NCBI GenBank assembly: GCA_963969595.1
Contig: OZ018409.1
Span: forward strand, 12,910,520-12,974,519
DNA: 64,000 bases
Origin: Neckera pumila
Lineage: Eukaryota > Streptophyta > Bryopsida > Hypnales > Neckeraceae
Reading direction: 5' to 3'
In this document: piece by piece, positions 10,309 to 22,510 of the stretch
Layout of the letters: every line of letters starts with the position of its first letter
How positions within the stretch are numbered: the stretch's first letter is position 1
Program-made: the position numbers and the translations under genes
The notes under the pieces: model-generated
What the model was told of the DNA's origin: nothing
The model's database searches: none
The model's input: the letters and a program-made list of their open reading frames with translations, nothing else

Positions 10309-13300
10309 TTGCAAGCAGCCCTTTTTTTAACTTTTTGAGAAAGTGCTGAGATGGCGATCACTTAAAATTTGGTGAAGCATTGTATTTCTGCATCCATCCA
10401 TCTTTTTGACCAAAAAACACTTTTCAATCATGTTCATGCACTTTTTCATCCAAATTTGGTGACTTCGTCCACATTTTTAATAAAATGGAAAATTTCTGGC
10501 AAAAAAAGATTACCTTCGTCTGGCGAAAAGCAGACATTTATTTTGAAATGGTGCAATTTGGCCCCGTGGTGCCCAAAAAAAAAGGGCTGGTTGCAAGTTT
10601 CAGATAAGTTGTGGGTGCATGAAGATGTGGATTTTGAGGATTTAAGGTAGAGGATACTATTTGCGTCACTTGGAAGCATTTAACATATGTAGGTCCATGA
10701 TAGTTTGGAGAGTAATGTAGAGTAGTGGATACAAGAGCTAGATTTGTTGGGATGAATTTTTGAGTAATGTGTATAAATTTCTTATGCAATTTTAGAGTCG
10801 GATGTTGTTTTATAGTTGATTGGTGGTAGCTTCCATTCAAAGATGAGTGACCATAGGCAATTAGAAGGTCATCTGTGCACCACTTGTTAATAAATCCAAC
10901 TAAGTGTAACCAGGTATATGAATAGATGAGTTGCTGTTGGTAACAGGGGTTAACATGAGGTGATCATGGAATGAGATCCGTAACGATTTTTGTACCACCT
11001 ATCTTAAGAAGGAGTGCATTTGGTCACTGAGTTGAGTGAAATGAGATTTGGCTTTAAGGAATAGCGGTGCTTGTGTTGAGCAATTTGGTGCGATGCAAGG
11101 CTAAGAAAACTACATCGATGATTCACAATACTAGTGAAAACCAAACGAGTTTGTTTTTTGATCAAATAAGGAATACATCAATCTTGTTCTCCCTTTTATT
11201 CCTACGAGGTTGGAGCTTGTGACCATGTAGTCAAACTTTAAAAAATTAGTTATAAGATTTCAAAAATAAATTTACAACAATGTTCAACAAAGACTTGATA
11301 TGATTTTCATTCAACTCATTTGGATCATAACATTATGTACCTGTGCAGATGGGATGTCTTTGGTGAACCATATTGTCAAGACATGTGCAGCTTGTTGATC
11401 ACTATTTGCTTAATCTTTTAATGGTTTAATGGAAAGCTCTTGTTGAAACTTGTTGGAAATAGTTTGGCAATCTATAGAGTTAATCATAAAAGTTGTCCTG
11501 AGGTGTAATAGTGGTGCCAAAAGAAGGTCTAACTAAAAATAGTACAAAACAAACATAGCACCAAATTCCATTAGTTCTCAGTTATGGTGCTCTAAAGAGT
11601 TTCATTTTGCATTTTTTCAAACTTTGGTTCTTGGTCCAACATTGCACACATTTACGATTGTCTCTCATATATTTGATTCTTTACTTTACTTTAATTACAT
11701 GCTGACATAATGTAGAGAATTCATAAGAGTCTTGACTTGCAATTTTAATCCCTATTAGATCTCAAGATCTCAAGAAAAAAAGGAAAGCCTTGTCTTAAAA
11801 CCTTACCAAGGTATATACCCTTAATAGTTATCTTAGACAAAGTCAAATTAACAATAAAGATAAAAGCTGGTGCCATAGCCAAAAGTAGATGGTGCTAAGT
11901 TTTTTTTTAGTACAATTGTAGCTCATATGTGTAGTGTCTTAGAGTCAACTTTTGATAAAGGCAATCACAAATTTATGCTTAGATTGTGTTTGGTCAAATT
12001 TAATGATCAATGGGCGGTAGAGTAGCCATATGGACAAGATATGGATTAAAGTCCACATGAATTGTATGGTTGAAGGAGGAGATGAGGTGGATGATAAAAA
12101 AAATACTATTCATCTTTTTCTCTGTTGTTGGTTTAGAAGGCCTAAATGTTTGAAGAGCCATAGTGTATTATATTTTGAGAATTTTGGAATGAAAATTGAA
12201 GGAATTATGTATCATGGTGTTGAATATTCAAAAAGACTTCTTTTGCTTGAACTGAAATTGGGAATTAAGATTTGTGCTAATTTGAGTGGAGGAAGGTCTG
12301 CTGCCTCTTATATGAAGGGGCAAAGACTTTGATCAGCCATAAAAGACGGACAGGCTTTTAATTTGCAATGAGATTTTAAGAAAGTGTATAAAATTGTATT
12401 AGCTTTTTATTAAGCTATCATTTTTTTATTTGAAGTTTTAATGAGTGAATTGTGAATGACAAAGTGAAGAAGGGTCTGCTGCCCTGTAATCTAGAGGCCA
12501 AAATTTTGGGTGGCCATGAAAGTTTGTTAGAGTATTAGAATGATTTAAGATTTAAAGAAACTGTGAAAAATTGTATTAACTTTCCATAAAGTTATCACTC
12601 ATTCAATATAAAATTGTTATGAGTGAGTTGTAAGTGACGAAGTGAAGAAGGGTCTGCTGCCCTTAATTTTAGAGGCCAAAATTTTGAGCGGCCATAGAAG
12701 TTGGACAAAGTGTTTTAATGATTTGAAATTTGATAGAAAAATAAAAAATGGTATTAACTTTCCAAAAAGCTATAATTCATCTCATTTGAGCTCTAGATGA
12801 AATGGTGGCACTAAATCAAAATTCAGCCAAGGAGTTGGAGTTGGGATTGTAGAAGACATTTAAAGCTTGAAGACAAAAATATTGAAGATTTGTGTGTTGT
12901 GGCTTATGGCTTGTTACTCTTAGCCAACTTTAGAGGCTTGTTGTCTTTCTATTGTTATTCCTAACCGGTTTTGAAGGCTTGTTGTTTTTATTCCTGCATT
13001 ATTAACATTATTGTGGATTATGTGGGTATCCAATATTAGCCTTGTTTTGTGTTAGTGGTGACGAAATGGAACTAATCACCTATATGGTCGTTTCATTTGT
13101 TGTTCCGCTTGGTGAGACACAATTATTGGTCACCGTGGATTTGAAGTTTAAGAGCCAATCTTTTGGACAGTGCAGCTTATAGTCTGGCCGTCCTGTTTTA
13201 CTCGTTTGAAGTTTGTGGTTATTTATCCTTATCTTGACTCATGAATCAGCCCAAAGCCAATACATGATAGGCCAACAAGGAGCAATTTCAAAGCAGTATA

Positions 13301-13411
13301 GAAGATTCAACAATCAAATTTGAAGGTTTTACACGACTACGGCTTCTTTTGTTCTTAAGCCAATTTCTAATTGGAGCCAGGATCTCCGTGATTTTCAAGG
13401 CAAATCTCTCT
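10309..13411. other. Intergenic spacer
   Basis: AT-rich DNA holding the 178-bp tandem array described separately. Opposed short open frames near 10370-10840 overlap each other and show no motif. No gene supported. Confidence 0.6.
12295..12790. repeat. 178-bp tandem array, about 2.8 copies
   Basis: The block GGTCTGCTGCC recurs at 12295, 12473 and 12651, exactly 178 bp apart each time. It is followed by similar GGCCAAAATTTTG..GGCCATA-like, TTGTATTA-like and AAGCTAT-like blocks. The third copy decays after about 12790. The length is in the range of plant satellite monomers, but the array is short and diverged. Confidence 0.75.
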
Positions 13412-13917
13412 CTACTTGACATTGTGTATGCGCCAATTTAAAGTTCTTTGAGGATTCCTATTGAAAGCCTTTTTGTCCTTCAATACATGAGGTAAACCAA
13501 CCCAGTTGCATTCTATAGTCCTAGTAGCGTATGTACCCCTTTCCAATAAATCTTTGAACAATGATATACTAGAAAAAAATTGTCCATTGTTACAACATGC
13601 TTTTTTCCTTCACTTGGTGCCATCAAACGCAAAACTACATTATGAGCCAACCTAGCCTCTTCATAGCGCCCCATTGTCTCTAATGCCTCATCATTCAAAT
13701 TTGTTTTTTTTTTACAATAAATTTCAAAATTTGAAATATAATTTGATTTTGAATTGGCTAAACACCATACCTTCAAGCCCCACTTCTGGGGCTTTGGGAG
13801 CATATATTTCCAAGCCAGACAATATGTGCCCTTGTATCTAATCATCACTTTGTCAACAGTTACAAATTTATCCAAATGCCATATATTTTTGCAATTGTCT
13901 TGAGTTGCCTTGAGCAA
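13412..13917 (-). pseudogene. piggyBac-type transposase (DDE_Tnp_1_7) remnant
   Basis: On the minus strand an open frame from 13917 to 13513 encodes VDKVMIRYKG, KWGLKVWCLA and HVVTMDNFF, in the order and spacing of the piggyBac catalytic core. The two aspartates (D22 and D112 of this frame) match the first two catalytic Asp. The frame then breaks near 13540; in the next frame the match continues with GTYATRTI, NWVGLP and RTLNWRIHN until a TAG at 13412-13414. The N-terminal part and the third catalytic Asp region are missing or unrecognisable. It is a decayed copy, not functional as given. The family targets TTAA, matching the flanks of many small elements in this window. Confidence 0.8.
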
Positions 13918-14408
13918 CCATTTAAGTCTAGTTTTACACTACTCCTATTTGAATTTTTGGAGAATCTCCAAAATTGAACATTTTATTGTCACTAGAGTCT
14001 TTGAAATTTCTCATTATAGTATGATATAAAAAGTTTGGTTTATATTGTGATATTAACATCACAACCTACTGATCTCCGTTGTGCTCTTTGAGGGGTGTTT
14101 ACATTTTGAATCAAATTCCGAGTCGTAGCTTCTACTGGAAGCAGAGGATATCCCAAAGCTGTGAAGCTGGGACGATCATCAAATTTTCCAAATAGCTGGG
14201 GCCAAATACACACCACCTGAGTAATGTGGGAATTATATTTATCTTGGCGTGTATGATGTATAGGGCAATGCCTGAGGAGGAGGGACATTGCCCGGCATAA
14301 ACGACCGTTGGGCAATGGATTTACTTGGATGAGATAGTTGATTTGGATGAAAAATTTGTAATGCCTGATTACGTGATTTTGCCCGTGTAATCGGGCATTA
14401 CGGCTCAG

Positions 14409-14504
14409 AATTTGCCCACTGAATTCATGGGAAATTTCCCAGGGGTGGTTTACGATGACAAGGACGTGCAGATCAAGAAGCAAATAGCGGCGTTGTACTC
14501 ATGA
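14409..14504 (+). other. Possible orphan terminal coding exon
   Basis: After a plausible acceptor (GGCTCAG at 14402-14408), a 32-codon open segment reads NLPTEFMGNFPGVVYDD and ends KKQIAALYS plus TGA. Local composition is more coding-like than the spacer. A second open segment at about 14100-14200, with FRVVASTGSRGYPKAV, might belong to the same gene. I cannot link them or name a family. It may be a relic or chance. Confidence 0.25.
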
Positions 14505-14738
14505 ACGAGGGTGCAGGTTGTCAATTGGCGCCTAGAGATGGTCTCTTCTTCCAGGTTCCGAGAGAACAAAAGTCGATTCTCGAGAAAAGAAAATGGATGA
14601 GAGACAAAGTCAGGAATCAAGGTCTATGAAGAGTTCGACAGTCCCAAACATTAATCTATCCAGTGGTAGAGTTGGTAGAAGTACCTCTGCAAAAGACTTC
14701 ATTCATGATGGCCTCTATATCAGAGGCCATCACCCTTG

Positions 14739-15368
14739 TTAACCCCTAAATGCCCAAAGCACCCAAGTTGGTGTTTCTAAAACTTTGAAGGAAAATAAAA
14801 ACTTAATGAAGTTGCTTTTTTTAGTAGTTTATGTTTTCAGAAAGTTCTTCTTGAAGGCTAATTTTAGCATCAAAAATCCAATCTTGAAAATAAATGATAG
14901 TGATTTTTCTATTCAAGTTTTTGTACAAGGGTACCCATTACTTCCCATAGTGTTGAGAGCTCTTGGAAATGAGCCTCAAATACACTAGATCTTTGAGAAA
15001 AAATCACATTCAAAATTCATTTAAAAAAATTGTAGAGTAGATTTTAAGAAGTCATAAATTAATTGGTGTTATACAAGTTCGGCCCTTTAACTTCATATTT
15101 TTGGGGTCACCAACTTTTTAGATTCGACTTGTGTAAAGAAGATTGAAAGCTTTTTGCAATTTTAGCACCCTCATGGTCAAACATTATAATCTTTCACTCC
15201 ACAAGTGATATTTTTTTTTTTTCCTATGAGATCTCTAACATGTCCAGTTCGAATTTGTACTGCTACAATTCAAAAAAATTGATACAACTTATCAAAATGT
15301 TGGCATTTTGTTCAATTTAGAGCAAATTCCAGGAAGCCCCAAACAGGCCTTGGGCATTTAGGGGTTAA
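14739..15368. mobile_element. TTAA-flanked MITE, 0.63-kb subfamily A
   Basis: TTAA at 14739-14742 and TTAA at 15365-15368 bound terminal inverted repeats TTAACCCCTAAATGCCC, extending to about 20 bp with AAGGC. Length 630 bp. The body is nearly the same as 23215-23850 in the same orientation. No ORF of note. Ends and target fit a piggyBac-type non-autonomous element. Confidence 0.88.
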
Positions 15369-15907
15369 TATCAAAGACCTGAACAATGCCAAAGCACTTA
15401 CGTAAATCCAAAACTGAGATCCAAATTTTGGATTTTTGATAGTGAGGGGCGAAGCGTTTATGTACAAAACTGAGATCCAAATAACAGAAACAAAGCTTGT
15501 AATGAACGAGTCTCATCCTTGGATGAATGATATGTACAGTAATGGATGATATTGACAGAGTAACGTGTGGTACTACGACTTGGTGAGCGCTACAGTTTCA
15601 ACAAGTAATCTTTTTTAAGATCAGCATGTCTCTCTGCATTTATCCCTTTAAGAAATCGAGCAGAGAGAACGTGTCCCTACTTTATTCAACGTCGTCCTCT
15701 CCACAAACAAGCCTGCCTAACCCTGGGTCAATTGTGTCCAAAGTTGCTCACTTTCTCGGCGGATCAATTCATTGCAAATGCTTGTGAATTGCTTATTCGT
15801 CAGCAGGCGTGAAGCATGCGAAGCAATGGTGAGTAACAATTTGTGCTCCTGCACTGATGTGTCAATTTCCAGTGATGAATGGAGGAAGGCCCAATAACTC
15901 AACTACT
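15369..15907. other. 3' flank of MRL1, no other gene seen
   Basis: Lies between the TTAA MITE and the MRL1 stop codon. The part next to 15907 is probably MRL1 3' UTR. Short open frames have no recognisable motif. Confidence 0.5.
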
Positions 15908-18900
15908 CTACACTACTGCAGCATTCTCAAAAGCTCGCAAAGAATAATGTGAAAGCCACTGTTTGGGTCGCGTTACCGATGCTATCGAATCCGCATTGCA
16001 TGACCGGGAGTTCGTCTCCACGGCCGGTGAATTTCGTACCATATGGGTGGCCCTTAACCAATTACGAATTACTGAGGTGCCGATGGTCACTTCCCCTGCA
16101 CTCCCATGGCCCTCATACTTGATTCGCAGTTTCCTCAACAGGGTCATCACTGCTTCTCCGGTCCTGCAAGAACAGGAGAGGACGTAGATGAGTTGCATTT
16201 CTACTGGGGTAATTTCTTGTATGCACAAGCAAGACAATCCAATCTCCAAGGGGAAAACGAAGGTATACCGACCTTGAAGAAACTTGGACCCTCTTGAAGC
16301 CTCCTCGAACGGTGAATACTTTATTCACTTCAACCGAAAAGATTAGTTTCACCGAATTCAGGTACAAACCTGTCCACGCACAAAGAGATTTGACAGTCAT
16401 GATTACATAGAATTCCAGAATAATTTCCCATATTAGATTTTGACCTGAACCACAAACGGAAAATTAGAAATGGAGTAATCGGCATGGACTAGTCAGATCT
16501 GTGACCTCCTTACCTTCATCATGCCGATGCTTGAGGTCCTTGACGAGAGAAAGAACGCCCACCTGAAGAAATAGCTGCCTTCAGTGACAGGTAGCTAAAC
16601 GCAAGCGAAATAAGCGCAAAACATCAAAATGTCATGATCTCATTATTGCTTTGACAATTGTCACAAGTGATCAATTTTATTCCTTTTGTGCTACCATAGT
16701 TATCCAGTGCCAGACCACACCGTCATTTACTAAATTTGCCTAGATTGAGGGCTTCTTACCTCACCAGCGTAGACTGGAACATTTCTCATATCGACAGAAG
16801 TTGGTACAGCAGCATAATTTACATTTTGAATAACACCTAAAGTCGTTGCATCCTGCAACATAGTTTCGCAAACATGTGAGCAAGCACAGTTAATTACTCA
16901 AGTACCTTCACTCTGAGAGATTAACCAGGAAGTTAGTAAAAAATTTATAATCTACAACCATATCCTAGACTGGTCGATCCTAGACTGGTCGATCCTGGAC
17001 TGGTCGATCCTGGACTGGTCGATTCTAGACTGGTCGATCTCCGATCTCCGATTTTCCAGATTAGGGTGATAAGTACCTCATAAATTGTCAGAGCTCGAGG
17101 AATGTAAATCCCACAAGCATTTTCAACTTTGATAGTGGTCGGCTTCTCACTATTTCTAAGCGAGTTTAAGCTTCTTTCTTCGTTCAAAATGTGTCGTTCA
17201 CATATTCGCAAGCAGCCCAGGACCTGACTGATAATCCCCAACGTGGGTATGAGGCCAGCTGATAATAGATCATCATAGACGGCCAAACCTCGGTTTGCCC
17301 TACAAAACAGATCCCACGATCCAACATTTCATTGATTGTAGATATATTTGCAACATCGTTACTCAAAGCCATACTCTAACTGTCTAGCAAAAGAGGAAGC
17401 AAAGAAACGATCCCACCAACCGTAACATACCAATACTGGCGCACGACTATATCTTCATCGTCGGTGTTGATATTCAGAAGGCAAGAATAAGGAGGAAGAG
17501 CCTCGCATTCAACACGTCGCACCCAGAGGTCTGTGCACATTTCAGCCCAGAGATTGCTAAGAAAATACATTAAATGTATCTTTGCATTAGCTAATGCATG
17601 GGAATCCATTGTAACCATGCACACAAAGGCACATAAAAAGAACAAAACCTTTAAACGTCTACCTACGATTGCAGCAAATCATGAATAGCCAATACTGAAC
17701 GTGCGAGTAAATTGAAGAAGCTTACAAACGAAACTACTAATACCACAAGACATTGGAGTATATGGTTTTGAAACGTACCAAGAATGTTGCTAAACATTTT
17801 CAAGCTAGGTCGTACTGAATCGCCTTTAGAGCGCTCGTAGAGATTAAGAGCGATGCTTGCTTGATCCTCCCTAATTTAACTCGTAAGGTCAGACACTGTA
17901 AACCATAACATCTTGAAACCGTACATGTTCGTCATCTGGTATATCCTTACTTACAAACAAAACTACAGACCAATCGCTATTCAAGTTATAGCCTCAAAAG
18001 TGTTCCGTCGCAATACTGAATTCAGAGGACATACCTTTCACAAGCCGCAAGCAGAATGCTGTATGTGTTGTTGTTGGGTATCACTCCGACCATTCTGAAC
18101 TCTTGCAGTACTGTAAGTGCATAATCTAACTCCCTTCCTGCACCTGACCATCTCTTGAATCTTAAATCCAGTACAACCCATTAAAAGACAAGTGATGCCA
18201 TTGCGGACAATGACACGAGCTCAAAATGAGTAACAAACTCGTGCTTTGAATTGAGAGTTATGATAAAAGATTTCATACAAAGAGAAGCCACAAAGGCATT
18301 GAGAGTTGAGACGGTGGGACGCAATCTTAAAGTTTGAATTTCTTCGTAGACACGCATTGCACCCTCTGCATCACCAACCTGCAGAAAAGGAAGCCAGGCC
18401 TCAATCATGAATTACCGAGGATTTCCAAAAAAGTGCATGTTCTAAGAATATAAGTTCAAATATGGAAAGAGTTCATGAAGTATAAATATGAAATATGCTT
18501 TTCATGTTCAGTTGCTTACGTTGCTGCAGACTACCATCAAGGTGTTAAATGTGGATGGGCCAGGATTTATGCCTTTGCTCTGCATTTCTTGCAGAACTGA
18601 AAATGCTGTGTCAAGTTTTCCAGCATGACCGGCAACATTTATCAATGCGCAGAAAAAAACCTGCGCGGGACACTCTCATCACAATACATTACTTACACAA
18701 TTCCAACCAAGGAAACTATGTGGTGGTTAACCAATGAGGCACTCAGATATACATCACACTAATGTCCAGACAATCCAACTCTCTCACAGCCAACACGTAA
18801 AATTCGAAAAGAACTCTGGAACAACATAAATCTTATGAGCCATAAAAGTTGTACCTCATCTGGTACCACGCCATCCTTCTTCATGTCCTCGTAAATGGAA

Positions 18901-21900
18901 AGGGCACACCTTAAATAACCTTTCTGACTGCAGGCATGAACAGCCGCTGTGTAGCATTGGGCCGTTCCAGCAATCTTATTCGAGCGCATCCTCTTGTAGA
19001 CTTCAAGAGCTCTTTCCACCTGAAAGCCATACTTAGTTCACAGGCCAAGCTTTCGTTTCACCTACTGTAAAGAGACGATAATAAGGGCGATTTTTACCAA
19101 TAAAACCTTAATGTCATAGGGTTCAAAATACACTGAAAATTCATCCCGAGAGTCTTGGTGTGATATTTAAGGGTTAAGTCTGGAATCCAGTATCCTCACT
19201 AAAGCAGAATATTTTATCTAAATGAGACGTCGCATACTTCACCAACTCGAGCGCAAGCTGCAATAAGGGTGCCGTAGGTGAAATGATCCAGAGCAACACC
19301 GTTAGGCTCATCTTGAATGTCTGCCAGAACCTCAAATGCTCGCAGAAGAGCTCCAGCACGACCACATCCAGTGATAAGCGTATTAAAGATCACTCGGTCT
19401 GGTTTCACATTCTGTTTAGCAGATTTCAGGATGACTGCACTTAGTCCCGATCGTTAAACATGCGTTTGAACAACAAATTGGCAACTGGATAAGAGTTCAA
19501 CAGGATAAATGGTAGCAAATAAATGGAAGCATTCAATATGGGCATCTTCACATATCTTAGCCCTTAAAGGTCGAAGTAGCCCAAATTGGGCCTCATATGT
19601 TTTAAGCACTCTTGACATATGGGATATTTCTTTCACTGAACTTATTTAGTCTTGACCGACACATGCAATGCTATTCACCGATTCTGGTAATATAAAATCT
19701 GGCTACATCTTAAGGAGAACCAAAATCCGATCAATGAATTGATAAAAAAATTTACGTACTTGAGGGGTTAACAGCATTCACTTACAAACACAAAACGTAG
19801 GTTTCATTATTACGTGAATGATACTTCAGGAAAATGTACCTGATTCAGCATTTTCTTATATATCCCGAAAGCTTTGGGAACATCTCCAGCGCGTGCACAC
19901 CCGTCGATCACGGCCCCAAAAGTTTGAACGTTTGCATGTATGCCTTCTGTCTCCATCTCATTGAGGAACTGCCACGAACTGGTAAGCATCAGATACTATA
20001 TACAAGATTTAGCTACGCTGTGTTATCTCCAGATTGAAACGCTGTGTTTTACTATGCCTGGCACAAAAGTATGTGCGCCAAATCCCATTTTATTCAGTCA
20101 AATACCTTGAACATCAGGTCAATCCTTCCAGCTTTTGCACATGCTGAGATTAAGGTGGTGTAGAAAATGCAATCTGCTTTGAGCCCTGCATTTCTCACCA
20201 TTTCGAGCACTCGACATGCCGCTGATTCAACAATTGCAAAATAGTTTCAGAGATCTGAGCAAATCGGTAATTTCACAGAATAGCTATCACGGTAACTACG
20301 ACTAATATTAAGAGGTTCAGCCATCAAGCACCACTATAAAGACAAAAGAAAACAGACCTTGAGAGGTCAAACCTATTGGCCAGACTACAAGTCGGGTTGG
20401 TCCTGTCAAGCTAGGAAACTATTAAACCCACGATTTCAGACTTTCAAAGCTACAACAGTGTTGAAGGAGAAAGAATTTTCACCTGATGCATCTTGAGCTT
20501 GAGCACAGACGGAGAGAAGCATGCTATAATTTCGCAACAACTTCCTTCCCACTAGCCGTGAAAATCGAAAAGCCTCCTTCAACGCTCGTGTCTTCTTACA
20601 AGCAGAATAAAACTCGTAAGGGTTAACCTGCACAGCGAGAAGATCATCAGAGGCTTACGACACAAGAGGAAAACTAGAGAAGAGGGAAAGAAGTAGAACG
20701 GCAAGAAAGATTGACGAGTCCCTTTTCTTTCAACGGCGGATACTTCAGACATCCTACCTGACACAAAGATGAAATGGCAATTCCTGGCACATGAAAGACG
20801 AAATGACAATGGAGAAGCAGACATTCGTCTCGGAATAACTCACTACTAAGTAAGTTCACGAAATGGAGATAAGGAAAAACTTTTATTATTATTCATTCCT
20901 GTCTCTGCTCTAATGTGATAACGCCCTGAGACTCAACACAGACTGATAAAGACACTGCGAGAGTTCCAAAACACATCTCCAATTGCCAATTACCTTATCC
21001 ATATTCAAAATAGAATGCTCGTTCATGTTTTCAAGAATCGACACACAGTCTTGTAACCTGCAACAACAGACACACGTCAAAATTTAGCACACAACTATAT
21101 CAAAGCTTAATACTAGCCATCCAGTTGCTGTGGAGGCCAGCAAGTAAAACAAAAGGATCCCAAGGGGACTTGATTAATGCGGACCTGTCAGCTCCCAATA
21201 GTTTCCTATACAAGAACAAGTACTCCGCAGGATCCTTGTCAGGATTCACAGGCAGCACAGTTTCAATATTATCTGGCAACTGAATTCCAGCTCCTCGGGC
21301 AATGGCTTTACCGCCGGAGCCTCCTCTCTCACTCTTCTCCTTTCCACCAGTCAAGCTCCTCAGCTGCTTCTGTAGACTCTCCAAGCTATTTCTCTTGGCT
21401 TCGAGAGTGGAACTAGGGTTTCCAATTCCGGATTCCACTGGCGAGAAAGTCGCTTTCCACGGAGATACATTGCTCAAATTTGTACTCAAATTCAACCTAT
21501 CCCCTTTATCACTCAACATCCCATTCTCCAAGGACGTCGAAGTGCTCGGGAAATAATCTACAGCATCTATTATTACACTAAGTTCAATTGTACAGTCCAC
21601 AGCAGCACCGGAGGCGTGATCCACGTCCGAGATCGTTTTCCCCGCAGCACCAATCGGATGTTCGATGATCGAAGTGGCGCTCCTCGCATCACTCAGCGAC
21701 CTGTACTTCCGTTTCGTAACCCTAGACGTCGCTCGTCTAGCAAGAACATTCACGCTCTCAGTCTTTTTCATAACGACAACATGTACTATTCTCTACCTTC
21801 ACTCAGAATTATGACTTTGCTAGGTTAAGCACTTCTCTCTACAGCTATTAAGCTGGAAATTGCATTGGAATAGAATCTTTGCTATAAAAGTGCACAATTA

Positions 21901-22510
21901 CGTGGCAATTAAGTGAACCAATAACTCCAATGCGCAATAGAATGAAGCTGACAGTGGATATAAATTCATCTCGATCAAATTTCAACAAACTAAGCGATTC
22001 GGAAGTGAGACATTGAAGACTCCCGTCATCAAATATGAATTTCGTAATAAAATACACCAATTCACCAACTGCAGGAATGGAAACTCCCGCACGGGAACTG
22101 AAAAGCTAGAGAATAACTCAAGTATTCGCTCACAATGCAGTAACCTCTTTCAATACTCCAGATTTAGTGCGGGGACACAAATGCAAGGTAAGAGGCGTCC
22201 ACAGTAGGAATGTTAATAAGTACTGGCCAAGATCCTCTGTCGAAAAACAGAACCAAATGCTAGAGCGAGAAGAGTTGCAGCTCCCGAACCTGCTGTGGCG
22301 ACCCCGGATTCGGCACGATGGAGACAGGGGGGTGAAGCAGAAGCCACCATTTCCAGACCGGCTACCTTTCGCAGCCTCCTCAAAGGCAACTCTGCAGCCA
22401 AATTTCGCTCGGCCAAAACGAATGAAAGCATGAGGAAACACTCGGACAGAGGCAGGGGGACTGCCTACGCTGAATGGCATTCGTGACCGCGTCGCCACTT
22501 CAGCCAACAT
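15908..22510 (-). CDS. MRL1: MRL1-type pentatricopeptide repeat protein, chloroplast, with a frameshift in exon 9
   Basis: Minus-strand exons: 22510-22290, 21754-21185, 21057-20994, 20627-20483, 20221-20106, 19968-19840, 19411-19238, 19019-18855, 18661-18520, 18378-18279, 18143-18035, 17870-17779, 17530-17431, 17299-17077, 16852-16760, 16562-16514, 16369-16273 and 16163-15908. About 947 codons. Exons 4-14 carry serial PPR motifs such as VIFNTLITGCGRAG and TYSILLAACER. The pre-PPR box VNPYEFYSACKKTRALKEAF and the C-terminal TGEAVMTLLRKLRIKYEGH are MRL1-like. MRL1 stabilises rbcL mRNA in the stroma. All phases agree except in exon 9: a run of five A (18600-18604, plus strand) shifts the frame after GKLDTAF and meets TAA at 18545-18547. 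One fewer base restores the PPR. Exon 1 (transit peptide) is shared with SS4. The exon 2 acceptor at 21755-21756 is weak; an alternative start is the ATG at 21771. Confidence 0.85.
16963..17037. repeat. 15-bp minisatellite in an MRL1 intron
   Basis: Five near-identical units of TCCTAGACTGGTCGA run head to tail within the intron between exons at 17077 and 16852. The third and fourth units share a G variant. Confidence 0.9.
19557..19771. mobile_element. TTAA-type MITE, short subfamily D, in an MRL1 intron
   Basis: The left end TTAGCCCTTAAAGG and right end TGAGGGGTTAA bound 215 bp inside the intron between exons 6 and 7. The centre (CATATGGG, ATGCAATG, TTCACCGATTCTGGTAATAT) matches the copy at 54202-54425. 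Confidence 0.6.

Noticed and set aside
13480..13510. AGGTAAACCAACCCAGTTG resembles the end of the 1942-2384 MITE
   Set aside because: On the minus strand it encodes NWVGLP of the piggyBac relic in the continuing frame, and no partner end was found. The likeness is chance.
14709..14733. Short palindrome with a 9-bp stem (GATGGCCTC) and 7-bp loop
   Set aside because: Too short, with no T tract or gene context to support a terminator or RNA gene.
22213..22431. Alternative open frame across exon 1 of both duplicated arms (contains ASASPP)
   Set aside because: It stays open in both arms, but its phase at the shared donor leads to a stop in SS4 exon 2. The other frame joins cleanly and gives a standard transit peptide.
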